From AC-32 sp963766375 (GTDB taxonomy: Bacteria > Actinomycetota > Thermoleophilia > Gaiellales > Gaiellaceae): a stretch of 49,156 nucleotides of DNA. Location: positions 1-49,156 of the forward strand of contig CAVXZG010000017.1 of assembly GCA_963766375.1 (NCBI GenBank). Direction: 5' to 3'. The notes below the pieces were generated by a model that worked only from the letters and a program-made list of their open reading frames with translations, did no database searches and was not told the DNA's origin. The position numbers were made by a program, and so were the translations under genes. The first letter of the stretch is position 1. Every line of letters starts with the position of its first letter. Positions 16,915 through 25,737 of this stretch are shown here, in pieces.

Positions 16915-17520
16915 CTAACGGAGTGATTCTTCGAGCCCGGCCTGGGCGAGCAGGTCGCGCAGGCGGGCAAGGCCCATGAACATCCGGCTCTTGATCGTGC
17001 CGAGCGGCTGGCCGAGCCGCTCGGCGAGCTCGCTCTGGGTCAGGCCTCCGTAGTACGCAAGCTCGAGCGCCTCGCGCTGGTCGGCCGGGAGGCCCTTGAG
17101 AGCCTCCTGTACGACGCGGCGCTGGAAGCCAAGCGTTGCCTCGCCCTCGACGGTCGAGAGGGCGACCGGCTCCGGCGCATCGTCGAGCGGCTCTCCGCGG
17201 CGACGGTCCTCGCGGCGGACGAGGTCGACGGCTCGTCGGTGGACGAGCGTCAAGATCCAGGTGCTCGCCTTCGCGCGCTCCGGGAGGTACCGGTCGGCCG
17301 AGCGCCAGACGCCGAGGAACGCTTCCTGGACGGCGTCCTGCGCCAGGGCCTCGTCGCGCAGGATCCGCAGGGCTAGGCCGTAGGCGACTCGGCCGAAACG
17401 GTCGTAGAGCTCTGCAAGCGCCTGCTCGTCGGAGCTCGCGACGAGGGAGACGAGCGCCTCGTCCGAGACCTGCGCCAGATCGCCCGTCGCAGGAGGGTGC
17501 GTCGTCATCAGCGCGGTCAC
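16915..17520 (-). CDS. ECF RNA polymerase sigma factor (SigK/SigL-like)
   Basis: Extracytoplasmic-function sigma factor of about 201 residues. Region 2 (LYDRFGRVAYGLALRILRDE then AVQEAFLGVW) binds the -10 element and core polymerase; region 4 (LPADQREALELAYYGGLTQS then GTIKSRM) is the -35 helix-turn-helix. The GTG at 17520 overlaps the TGA of the anti-sigma gene. An ATG at 17508 is an alternative start. The order anti-sigma then sigma is the reverse of the common arrangement and implies that the sigma factor is translated after its inhibitor. Its regulon may include the metal-transporter/DUF4331 genes just upstream. Confidence 0.92.
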   Translation of the reverse strand: MTALMTTHPPATGDLAQVSDEALVSLVASSDEQALAELYDRFGRVAYGLALRILRDEALAQDAVQEAFLGVWRSADRYLPERAKASTWILTLVHRRAVDLVRREDRRRGEPLDDAPEPVALSTVEGEATLGFQRRVVQEALKGLPADQREALELAYYGGLTQSELAERLGQPLGTIKSRMFMGLARLRDLLAQAGLEESLR

Positions 17521-18191
17521 GTGATCGCCTTGGTCGCCGCGAAGGGCTTCTGGGTCGGTTGGTCGACGCCGCCCGCCTGCTCGACGGTGACGCCGATCAC
17601 CGAGCCACGACTGACCCCTCCTTGGATCTCGAGAACCGTCGCGCCCTTCCCGCCCCGGAAGAGCCCGGCAGGCTTGATCGCGCCAGGCCGGATGACCCAG
17701 GCCTCGTAGGTCTTTCCGGACGGTGCCGGAGGGACGCGCAGGATGAGCGCGGCCTCCCCGTTCGGCGCGACGGTGACCGCGCCGCGGTCGCCCATTCCGA
17801 TCAGCTTGGCCCCGGGCTGCGCGAGGACGCGGGCGAACGCGTTCCCCTCGGTCGGCCGGGTCGCCGCCCAGACGCCGAGCCCGATCGCAACCGATGCGGC
17901 GATGGCGGCGGCTGCCGCGAGCGGCGCCGTCCAGTTGCGGCGGCGGGCGGGGAGCGAGGCGACGTTGTCGCGCTCTCTCCGTGCCTGGGCGAGGATCCGT
18001 TCTTTGAGCTCGGGCGGGGGCGGCGGCCCGGCGGCGCCGTACGCGAGGCCGGCGGCGGCCTCTCTCAACCCGGCCAGCTCCTCACGGCAGCGCTCGCAGA
18101 CAGCGAGGTGCTCCTCGAAGCTGCGCGCCTCCTCGTCGTCGAGCGCGTGAAGCGCGTACGGCGCCGCGAGCGAATGGTCGTCTGCCGCCAT
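17517..18191 (-). CDS. RskA-type anti-sigma factor with zinc-binding N-domain
   Basis: Membrane-anchored anti-sigma factor of 224 residues. The cytoplasmic N-terminal domain carries HLAVCERCREEL, the HxxxCxxC zinc motif of ZAS-type anti-sigma domains. A single transmembrane helix (WTAPLAAAAAIAASVAIGLG, about residues 87-108) follows, then an extracytoplasmic RskA domain with YEAWVIRPG and PAGLF segments. It should sequester the ECF factor until an outside signal triggers release or proteolysis; the nearby rhomboid is one conceivable protease. It appears leaderless: TACTAT lies 6 bases before the ATG, inside the end of the upstream transporter gene. Confidence 0.9.
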   Translation of the reverse strand: MAADDHSLAAPYALHALDDEEARSFEEHLAVCERCREELAGLREAAAGLAYGAAGPPPPPELKERILAQARRERDNVASLPARRRNWTAPLAAAAAIAASVAIGLGVWAATRPTEGNAFARVLAQPGAKLIGMGDRGAVTVAPNGEAALILRVPPAPSGKTYEAWVIRPGAIKPAGLFRGGKGATVLEIQGGVSRGSVIGVTVEQAGGVDQPTQKPFAATKAIT

Positions 18192-18935
18192 CTAGAAATA
18201 GTAAGGCGCGACGTTCAGGGCTCCGAGCGCGTACCAGACTCCGAACGACAGGCTCAGTAGGCCGAGCACCGGCGCCAGCCGCGGGAAGACGGTGCGCGCA
18301 GGCCCTCGGCTGAGCGTGAAGCCGAAACCGGTCGAGAGCGCGGCCATCGAAAGCGCGGTGCAGAGCGCGAACAGCCCGAGCGCGGCAACTGCGATCAGAT
18401 GGTCGTGAATCGAGGCGAGCAACACGACGCCCACGCCGGCGCTCCCGCCCATGCCGTGCAGGAGCCCGATTCCGAAGGCCTGGAGCGGGGTCCGCGCTTT
18501 GGCTGTTCGGTGAGGATGGGCGTCGCCCTCGTGCACGTGGCCGTGCGCGTGAAGCGGGCCCTCGTGTGCGTGCAGGTGCAGGTGAAAGAGGCCGCGGCGC
18601 CAGCGGACGAGCAGCCACACGGCCAGCGCGGCGATGACCAGGCCGACGGCCGTCTCGGCGCCCTGTTGCACCGGCGCCGGCAGATAGGTCTTGAAGAGAA
18701 CGATCGGCAGTCCGAAGGCGAAGAGCGTCGTCGCGTGGCCGAGACCCCAGAAGAGGCCGAGGCGCGCGGCGGCTCTCGTTGCGTGCTCGCGCGTGCCCGC
18801 GACCAGCGTGGAGACAGCTGCGAGGTGGTCGGGGTCGGTCGCGTGGCGGAAGCCGAGGACGACGGCGACGACGGCGACGAGCGCGAGCTTGCCGCTGTCG
18901 GAGAAGGCTGCGATCCAGTCGTCGAGCCCGAACAT
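18192..18935 (-). CDS. UreH/NiCoT-like nickel-cobalt transporter
   Basis: Integral membrane protein of 247 residues with the metal signature GFRHATDPDHLAAVSTLV in the second helix, close to the HAxDPDHL form of UreH-type and the HAxDADH form of NiCoT permeases. A histidine-rich cytoplasmic loop (HLHLHAHEG, HAHGHVHEGDAHPH) probably binds the metal. It moves Ni or Co ions; direction cannot be read from sequence. ATG 18935 lies 2 bases after the stop of the NicO gene, so the two are co-expressed. Pairing two different Ni/Co transporters in one operon is unusual. Confidence 0.85.
   Translation of the reverse strand: MFGLDDWIAAFSDSGKLALVAVVAVVLGFRHATDPDHLAAVSTLVAGTREHATRAAARLGLFWGLGHATTLFAFGLPIVLFKTYLPAPVQQGAETAVGLVIAALAVWLLVRWRRGLFHLHLHAHEGPLHAHGHVHEGDAHPHRTAKARTPLQAFGIGLLHGMGGSAGVGVVLLASIHDHLIAVAALGLFALCTALSMAALSTGFGFTLSRGPARTVFPRLAPVLGLLSLSFGVWYALGALNVAPYYF
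18198..18203 (-). promoter_or_regulatory. Leaderless -10 box (TACTAT) of the anti-sigma gene
   Basis: On the minus strand TACTAT is followed by 6 bases and then the ATG at 18191. It lies in the last codons of the upstream transporter, so the anti-sigma/sigma pair can be transcribed separately. Confidence 0.6.
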
Positions 18936-18937
18936 CG

Positions 18938-20254
18938 TCAGCTCACTTTCGGGACGGCGTGCACGGTCATGGCGAGCCCGGCCGCGAGGATGACGAGCGC
19001 GCTGGCCGCCGGCAGGAGGCGGATCAGCGGACCGTCGAAGCTGAGGCGCCTGAAGGCGCGGCGGGCGAGCACCGCGACGAGGCCGATGCCGGTGATGCTG
19101 AGCGCGAGCCCTGCGCTGAAGGCCAGGATCAGGAGCAGCCCGAACGCGACCCGGTGCAGCGAGATCGCGGCCAGCAGGACGACGAGGGCCGAAGGGCACG
19201 GCAGCAGCCCGCCCGAGACGCCGACTGCAAGCAACGAGCGGAAGCTCGGGCCTTCGGATCCTTCGGTGTGCCCGTGGTGGTGATCGTGGTGGCCGTGGGC
19301 GTGCGAGCGGCGGTGGCGCCAGCGGGCCAAGAAGACCGAGGCGCCGATCCCGACCACGAGCAGGCCCGAGGCGAGGTTGAGCCAGGGGTAGAGGCGATCG
19401 GGGACAACGAACTGCGAGAGCGCCAGCGTCACGAGCCCGAGCGCGAAGACGCCGATCGTGTGCGTGATCGTGACGATCAAGCCGAGGAGTGCGGCATGCC
19501 GCGGAGTGCCGCGCTGTCCGACGAGGTACGCGGTGACGATCGTCTTGCCGTGGCCTGGCGAGAGCGCGTGCGCGGCCCCCCAGAAGAGCGCCGCGGCGAG
19601 CGACGCCAGGATCACGAGCGCGCTCAGGTGCGAGCGGCCGACAAGCGAGGCGAAGCCGGCGTCTGCGATCCGGTCGGGGGCCTCGAGGCTCTTCCCGCGC
19701 GAGAGGGAGGGCGCGATGTCTGGTCCGTCGCCCGGTTGGAGCCGGGCTGTGACTGAGCTCGTGTCGAGCGGGCTCTGGAGGAGGTCCTTCGGGTAGGCGC
19801 GGAGCTCGTCACTCGCGCTGCGCGTGCTCGCTCCGACCACGATCTCCTTCCATCCGATCCGGTCTCTATAGTTGTTGTCGTGATAGACAACGAAAGCCCT
19901 ACCGTGCAGGATCGGTCCGGCGAGGACGACTTCGAGCCGCGTGGTGTGGAGGCCGCCGGCTCCGACCGGATGCGCTAGCGCGCTCCGGACGGGAACAAGT
20001 TGAGCCTTTCGCCCGTCGACGACGAGATGCGCGTTCCTCGCGATGCGCTTCGCGTAAGCGCGCACGTCGATGCGACCGGCCTGGAACGTTGGGATCTCGG
20101 CCAGGTCCAGGACGTAGTGGACGTAGAGCCGCGGGCCAGAGGACTCGATCCGGCTGAAGCGATTGACCGTGAAGTTGCCGAGCGGGTGCGCTGCCGCGAG
20201 CGCCGGGAGCGCAAGGAAAGCGGCCGCGCTGACAAGGAGCACGAGCCGCCTCAC
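18938..20254 (-). CDS. NicO/RcnA-type nickel-cobalt transporter with exported N-terminal domain
   Basis: Protein of 438 residues. A signal sequence (RRLVLLVSAAAFLALPALAA) leads to an extracytoplasmic domain starting HPLGNFTVNRFSRI, as in NicO-linked DUF1007-like modules. The C-terminal NicO membrane domain has HALSPGHGKTIVTAYLVG, GGLLPCPSALVVLL and a histidine-rich loop (HAHGHHDHHHGHTEG). Members export or import Ni/Co. I chose GTG 20254 because it forms a GTGA overlap with the TPR gene and leaves a clean signal peptide. Operon with the DUF4331 and TPR genes upstream and a UreH-like permease downstream. Confidence 0.88.
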   Translation of the reverse strand: MRRLVLLVSAAAFLALPALAAAHPLGNFTVNRFSRIESSGPRLYVHYVLDLAEIPTFQAGRIDVRAYAKRIARNAHLVVDGRKAQLVPVRSALAHPVGAGGLHTTRLEVVLAGPILHGRAFVVYHDNNYRDRIGWKEIVVGASTRSASDELRAYPKDLLQSPLDTSSVTARLQPGDGPDIAPSLSRGKSLEAPDRIADAGFASLVGRSHLSALVILASLAAALFWGAAHALSPGHGKTIVTAYLVGQRGTPRHAALLGLIVTITHTIGVFALGLVTLALSQFVVPDRLYPWLNLASGLLVVGIGASVFLARWRHRRSHAHGHHDHHHGHTEGSEGPSFRSLLAVGVSGGLLPCPSALVVLLAAISLHRVAFGLLLILAFSAGLALSITGIGLVAVLARRAFRRLSFDGPLIRLLPAASALVILAAGLAMTVHAVPKVS

Positions 20255-21577
20255 GAGACCGCCTTCCTCGCGACGGGCGCCCACAAGACGGAGAAGTGCG
20301 GGTTGAGCGCCAGCGCACGGTGCAGAAAGGCGTTTCCCGCGGCGCGGTTGCCGAGACAGCGCTCGATCATCCCGCGGTGGAAGAGCTTGAGCGCATCCTG
20401 CGTGCCCAGCCGGAGCGCGCGCTTCGAAGAGGCGAGCGCCTGGTTACAGAGCCCGTTCCGGGCGAGCGCCCAAGCGAGCACGTCGTCGCCGTCGATGCTC
20501 GGGCGGTCGGCGCGGGCACGGCGGGCCAGGGCCAGCGCGTGCGAGAGCCGGACCCCGTGGTCGACGTCGAAGAGCGCCGTCTCGAGGTCGGTCTTGACGC
20601 CGTTGGCGACTAGCAGACGCTGAATGACGCCGATCAGCGCGTACTGGCGGCGGGCGAGCCGCGGTTTCCCCGCGGCGCGGTAGAGGTCGCTCAGCTGGCC
20701 GACGTATTGCGGGAGCGGGATCACGGCGGTAGCTCGCTGCTCCAGCGCAATCGCGTGCGCGAGTCGTCCCCGCGCGGCCTCGACCCGAGCGAGCGCGTCG
20801 AGGGCGTACGGATAGCCGGGGAAGACACGGAGCGCGCCTCGGTACTCGAACGCGGCGGCGCTCAGTCTTCCGACTGACCAGTAGATCTTGCCGAGCTGCA
20901 CGCGGGTCCAGGCCTCCGCTTCGCCCTGGCCGCTGCCGGCGTCGACGGCGAGCTTCATCGCCTCGATCGCTCCCGGGACGTCACCGAGCAACTCGCGTGC
21001 GTGCGAGACACGAGCGTATGCAGCAAGGCCCGGGCGAAGCTCCGCGAACCGGTCGAACGCGCGGAAGGCCTCGCGGATAGCGGCCGAGCTCGACCAGGGC
21101 GTCGCCGATCACGCCGTAGTTGCGGGCGGTGGTCGGCGAGATCGAGCGGGCGTGGCGGCCGAACGCGAGCGCCTCGCGAAATCGGTGACGTGAGAGCGCG
21201 AGCGAACCGAGTCCACTCGTGGCGAGGAGATCGTTCGGCCGTAGCGCCAGCGCGCGCTTGAGCACCCCTTCGGACTTGGTGTAGTAGGCCGCGTCGCCCG
21301 TTTCGCGTGCACGCTGCTGGTACGCGAGGCCGAGCAGATCGAGCGAGCTCGCATCCTGCGGAGCCGCCCGGAGTACAGACTGGAGCCGCTCGATCAGGCC
21401 GGCCGTGTCGCCGCCGCCCGAAAAACCGGTCTGGAGCGACTCACCGGCCGCGCGCGTCGGCGGGAGGGCCGACGCGGAGCTTGCCGCCGCGGGCTTGCGG
21501 AGGACGCCGCCGAGGAGCAGGGCTCCGGCGGCGAGAACCGCCGCTGCCGCCGCCACTTCGAGCCTCCGTCTGGTCAC
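20251..21577 (-). CDS. Membrane-anchored TPR protein; one +1 frameshift
   Basis: About 441 residues after correction. An N-terminal hydrophobic anchor (AAAAAVLAAGALLLGGVL) is followed by tetratricopeptide-type helical repeats: ASSLDLLGLAYQQRA, NDLLATSGLGSLALSRHRF, AWTRVQLGKIYWSVGRLSAA and GNAFLHRALALNPHF. TPRs act as scaffolds for protein contacts. An extra base near 21070, between YPR and AFRAFDRF, splits the frame. GTG 21577 has the ribosome binding site AGGAGGAGAC. It follows the DUF4331 gene after a strong hairpin and overlaps the NicO start. Confidence 0.8.
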
Positions 21578-21591
21578 GTCTCCTCCTGTGA

Positions 21592-21621
21592 GCGCCCCGG
21601 GCCTGCGAGAGCGCAGGCCCG
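21592..21621 (-). terminator. 13-bp hairpin between DUF4331 and TPR genes
   Basis: CCCCGGGCCTGCG and its perfect reverse complement around a 4-base loop, between the DUF4331 stop and the TPR ribosome binding site. No T-tract. It may act as a partial terminator or mRNA-stability barrier that sets different expression of the two parts of the operon. Confidence 0.55.
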
Positions 21622-21634
21622 GGGTTCGTTGCGA

Positions 21635-23143
21635 TTACGGAACGTCGTAGCCCGCGCTCGGCGCGGCCACGTACGGGAAGTGGTCGAGGAACGCCTTGTC
21701 GTTGGTGTCCACGCCGTCCCCGAGCTGGTTGTTCGGGCTCTTGTTCGGGAGCCCGAACGCGGCGTTCAGGAACGGGCCGTAGCCCTCTGCGAACGCCCGC
21801 AGGTCGATGTCGACGATGTCGTCCGCGAGCCGCCGCCCGTTGGGGAAGCCGCAGAGATCCCCGTCGAGCGCGCCCAGGCGGCTCGGAGGGGCGCTGGCCG
21901 GCTTGCCCAGCGACGGGTGGTAGCAGGCCCCGGTCGCCGTCGGCGTCACCGCCGTGTTCAGCCTCAACAGGTCGGCCTTCTGAGGGCCGGTGAAGTTGAG
22001 GGTCGGCACGCCCTGCAGCAGGATCAGCGAGAGGTCGCCTCGGCCGGTGGTGTTGATCGGCATCAGCGCTCCGCCCGGATGTCCCTGCGGCGGCGTTCCG
22101 TAGAGCGCATTCTCGAGCCGCGAGACCTCGGGGTTGAGGTAGAGGCTCTCGAACTGCGCGTCGTCCTCGGGCTCGGACCGGTTCCAGAAGTCCTTCTGCC
22201 CGAGCGGGATGACCACCTCGTTGATCAGCGGCTCCCCGAGCCGCGAGACCTGCACGAAGTCGCCGTGACCACTGGTCGTGCCGTCCTTGCGGAGCACCCG
22301 TACCTTCTGCCGAAGCGCGCTGGCGTACACGCCGATGGTCGAGTTCGGCGCCTGCAGCAACTGGGTGCTCGGCACCTGAAGCGCGATCGTGTGCGTGCTG
22401 TAGCTCGCGAGTGCGTCCACGCCGGGCTCTGCGCCGAGCGGGATCAGGTGGAACGGGTTGAACGGCCGCAGGCCGGCGAGGTCGAACACCGAGCCGAGGT
22501 CGACATAGAACGGGTCGTCGCGCTGCCCGGCGAACACCTTGATGCCGCCGGGAAGGTTGCTGACCGCCGACGCGGCCAGGGCGCCATAGCCGGGGGTCGA
22601 GCGAGGGCCGATGTTGTCGGGCGGGGTGGGGATGTTCGTCCCGAGCACCTCGGTCTTTGGCTTCCCCTTGCCGTGCCGGACCAGAGTGACGCTGTAGGTC
22701 TGCGGCCGGTTCCAGTTCGGGTCGCCGAGCGACGTGATCGGACCGACGTTGTAGAGGAACGTGTTCGGGTTCCGCGTCGTCGTCTTGAAGCGGAACTGGT
22801 AGGTGAGGTCCTCGCGACCGTCGCCCGTGTTGTCGATGTTGATCTCGTAGAGGACGCTGTCGTCGAAGCTGTAGAAGTTCGGCCCGCTGGCCGGAGCTTC
22901 GAGCGGGATGTAATTGGCGACGAGCGTTGTCGTGTCAGGCCGGTCGGGACTGACGAACGCGTACAGGTCGGTGTTGTCCGCGCGCGGGTCCTGGCCGATC
23001 AACGGTGCCTCGGCGTGGCTCGACGCGTTCGCGGCGTCCGGGCTCGGCCCGAGGCGCAGCGCCAGAAAGAGCGCGATTGCGGCGCCGGCGAGCACGAGCC
23101 CGAGCACGGCGGCGTTTCGTTTGCCCAAGAACGCAATGGTCAT
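21635..23143 (-). CDS. Exported DUF4331 protein
   Basis: A 502-residue protein of the DUF4331 family, function unknown. It has an uncleaved or cleaved signal segment (NAAVLGLVLAGAAIALFLAL) followed by SSHAEAPLIGQDPRADNTDL and YAFVSPDRPDTTTLVANYIP, the characteristic start of the family, and a C-terminus with DIVDIDLRAFAEGYGPFL. The domain is exposed outside the membrane. ATG 23143 has an AGAAGGGA ribosome binding site, so unlike several neighbours it is not leaderless. It heads an operon with a TPR protein and two Ni/Co transporters; an ECF sigma system follows. Confidence 0.92.
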   Translation of the reverse strand: MTIAFLGKRNAAVLGLVLAGAAIALFLALRLGPSPDAANASSHAEAPLIGQDPRADNTDLYAFVSPDRPDTTTLVANYIPLEAPASGPNFYSFDDSVLYEINIDNTGDGREDLTYQFRFKTTTRNPNTFLYNVGPITSLGDPNWNRPQTYSVTLVRHGKGKPKTEVLGTNIPTPPDNIGPRSTPGYGALAASAVSNLPGGIKVFAGQRDDPFYVDLGSVFDLAGLRPFNPFHLIPLGAEPGVDALASYSTHTIALQVPSTQLLQAPNSTIGVYASALRQKVRVLRKDGTTSGHGDFVQVSRLGEPLINEVVIPLGQKDFWNRSEPEDDAQFESLYLNPEVSRLENALYGTPPQGHPGGALMPINTTGRGDLSLILLQGVPTLNFTGPQKADLLRLNTAVTPTATGACYHPSLGKPASAPPSRLGALDGDLCGFPNGRRLADDIVDIDLRAFAEGYGPFLNAAFGLPNKSPNNQLGDGVDTNDKAFLDHFPYVAAPSAGYDVP

Positions 23144-23300
23144 GGCATTCCCTTCTCCCCTCGGAGTCGTAGTGCGCCTGATTCGCAGGCGCGCTCGATT
23201 CGGTTCGGCGCCGCTCGGCTAGGCGTGTCGCCTGAGTCCGGTGTGCGGCTGCTGCAGAATCTCCGGCCGAAGCCAGAACCTACGAGGACGGGGGTGGCGT

Positions 23301-24794
23301 ATGACCGAGCATGCGGTGGTGATCGCCGGAGGCGGTCCGACGGGGCTGATGTTGGCGGGCGAGTTGGCGTTGGCGGGCGTCGACGTCGCCATTGTCGAGC
23401 GGCGCGCCAGCCAGGACCTCCCCGGCTCGCGCGCGGGCGGTCTGCACTCACGCACCATCGAGGTTCTCGATCAGCGTGGAATCGCCGATCGGTTCCTCGC
23501 GGAGGGGCAGGTGGCGCAGGTCGCGGCGTTCGCCGGGACCCCGCTTGGACATCAGCGACTTTCCCACCCGGCACCCCTACGGGCTCGGGCTGTGGCAGAA
23601 CCACATCGAGCGCATCCTGGCCGGCTGGGTCGGCGAGCTGGCGGTGACGTTCTATCGCGGACGTGAGGTGACGGGCTTCGCGCAGGACGACACCGGCGTC
23701 GACGTCGAGCTGTCCGACGGCCAGTCGCTGCGGGCGGAATATCTCGTCGGGTGCGACGGAGGACGCAGTCTGGTCCGCAAAGCAGCCGGCATCGAGTTCC
23801 CCGGCTGGGATCCGACGACGAGCAGCCTGCTCGCCGAGGTCGAGATGGCCGAGGAGCCGGAATTGGGCATCCGCCGCACTGCCTCTGGCATCCATTCCCT
23901 GGGCAAGGTGGAGTACGAGATCCGCGACGGCGAGGTGGTCTACAAGGATGGGGGGACGGTGCGGGTCATGGTGACCGAACCGCACGTCGGAGCCACGAGC
24001 GAACCCACCCTGCGCGATCTCAGCGAGGGCCTCATCGCCGTCTACGGGACCGACTACGGGATCCACAGTCCCACCTGGATCACCAGGTTCACCGACATGA
24101 CCCGGCAGGCCGCGGCCTACCGCGACGGGACGGGTCCTGCTGGCCGGCGACGCGGCGCACGTGCATTCCCCGGTCGGTGGACAGGGCCTCAACACCGGTG
24201 TGCAGGATGCGGTGAATCTGGGCTGGAAGCTGGCCCAGGTGGTCAACCGGATAGCGCCGGAAAGCCTCCTGGATACCTACCATGCCGAGCGCCACCCGGT
24301 CGCTGCCCGCGTGCTGCGCAACACGATGGCGCAAGTCGCGCTCATGCGCGCCGACGACCGCATCGAGGCGGTGCGCGACACCGTGTCCGAGCTGCTGAGC
24401 ATGGACGAGCCGCGCAAACGATTCGCCGCGATGATGTCCGGTCTGGACATCCATTACGACCTCGGCGAGGGCCACCCGCTGCTCGGACGCCGCATGCCCG
24501 ATCTCGACCTGGTCACCGCCGATGGCCCGGTGCGGGTCTTCACCCTGCTGCACGATGCCCGCCCGGTGCTTCTGAACCTCGGCGAGCCCTGCGGCTTCGA
24601 CATCTCCCCATGGGCACGATCGAGTGTCGGCGATCGACGCCGAATATGCCGGCGGTTGGGAGCTTCCGGCCCTGGGCCGAGTAGCAGCTCCCGCTGCCGT
24701 GCTGATCAGACCCGATGGATACGTCGCCTGGGTGGGGGACGGCACAGATACCGGATTGCGCGACGCGCTGACTACCTGGTTCGGATCACCATGA
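23301..24794 (+). CDS. FAD-dependent aromatic-ring monooxygenase (PheA/TfdB family); three +1 frameshifts
   Basis: After correction about 496 residues of a class-A flavoprotein monooxygenase (PF01494), the family that hydroxylates phenols and polyketides and inactivates rifampicin. Seen are the dinucleotide motif VVIAGGGPTGLMLAGELALA near residue 6, the DG motif YLVGCDGGRSLVRKAAG, and the GDAAHVHSPVGGQGLNTGVQ flavin motif. A thioredoxin-like C-terminal tail (VLIRPDGYVAWVG) ends at TGA 24794. Extra bases at about 23547, 24130 and 24616 break the frame; removing one base at each restores continuity. ATG 23301 was chosen for the glycine-rich start. It diverges from the DUF4331 operon. Substrate unknown. 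Confidence 0.85.
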
Positions 24795-24828
24795 CGCCGA
24801 CGCGACGTCCCAAACGTCGACGCACCGC

Positions 24829-25737
24829 CTAAGGCCGGATGCGTGTGCCTGCGCGGCCCTCGAGGGCCGCGGCCAGCGCGGCGGGGGAAGTGATCAAGGC
24901 GTCGTGCCCGGTGGCGCGCACGAAGTCGACGCTTGCCTCGAGCTTCGGGCGCATCGAGCCCGCCGCAAGCTCCGGCAGGAGGGCCTCGGCCTCGTCCGCG
25001 CTCAGCTCGCGCAGCTCCTTCTGCTGCTCGGTGCCGAACGCGCTGTAGACCGCAGGAACCTCCGTGAGGATCACGAGCCGGTCTGCGTCCAGCTCGCGGG
25101 CGAGCAATGCCGAGGCGCGGTCCTTGTCGATCACGGCGTCCACACCCGCGAGGTGAGCACCGCGCCTGGCCGCCGGGATCCCCCCGCCGCCGCAGGCGAT
25201 CACGATCGCTCCGGAGCGCAGCAACGCGCGGATCGCGTCGACCTCGACGACCTCGAGCGGCTGCGGCGAGGGGACGACGCGGCGCCAGCCGCGGCCCGCG
25301 TCGTGGACGACCCTCCAGCCGCGTTCCTGCTCGAGCTCCCGCGCCTTGTCCTCGGCATAGAACGGCCCGACCGGCTTCGTCGGCTCCTCGAAGGCCGGGT
25401 CGTCCTCGGCTACGAGCACATGCGTCAGCAGGCAGGCGACGAGCCGTCCGGCGACCGGCTCGAGCTCGCTCTCGATCAGCGCGCCGATCTCCGCCTGCGT
25501 CTGCGCGACGGCGAGGTAGAGCGGCAGCGGCGGCGCCTCGTCGGCGGCGCGCTCGTGACGCAGGAGCTCGTTGCCGACCTGGGGCCCGTTCCCGTGTGTG
25601 ATCACGAGCTCGGGCTCGTCGAGGAGCGGCCGCAGGGCGGCGCAGACCTCGCGCAGGTTCGCGCGCTGCTCGGCCGCAGTACCGCGCTCGCCGGGCCGCA
25701 TGAGCGCGTTCCCGCCGAGGGCGACGACTGCGGTCAC
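24829..25737 (-). CDS. arcC: Carbamate kinase
   Basis: Amino-acid-kinase-fold enzyme of 302 residues that makes ATP from carbamoyl phosphate, giving carbamate (CO2 and ammonia), or the reverse. Motifs: VVALGGNALMRPGE at the N-terminus, ITHGNGPQVGNELLR, GGIPAARRGAHLAGVDAVID followed by KDRASALLA, and GSMRPKLEASVDFV. The GTG start overlaps the end of the upstream GTPase gene by four bases, so the two are co-translated. With the damaged OTCase gene 8 kb away this suggests a citrulline, agmatine or purine-type carbamoyl-phosphate route. Confidence 0.95.
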   Translation of the reverse strand: MTAVVALGGNALMRPGERGTAAEQRANLREVCAALRPLLDEPELVITHGNGPQVGNELLRHERAADEAPPLPLYLAVAQTQAEIGALIESELEPVAGRLVACLLTHVLVAEDDPAFEEPTKPVGPFYAEDKARELEQERGWRVVHDAGRGWRRVVPSPQPLEVVEVDAIRALLRSGAIVIACGGGGIPAARRGAHLAGVDAVIDKDRASALLARELDADRLVILTEVPAVYSAFGTEQQKELRELSADEAEALLPELAAGSMRPKLEASVDFVRATGHDALITSPAALAAALEGRAGTRIRP

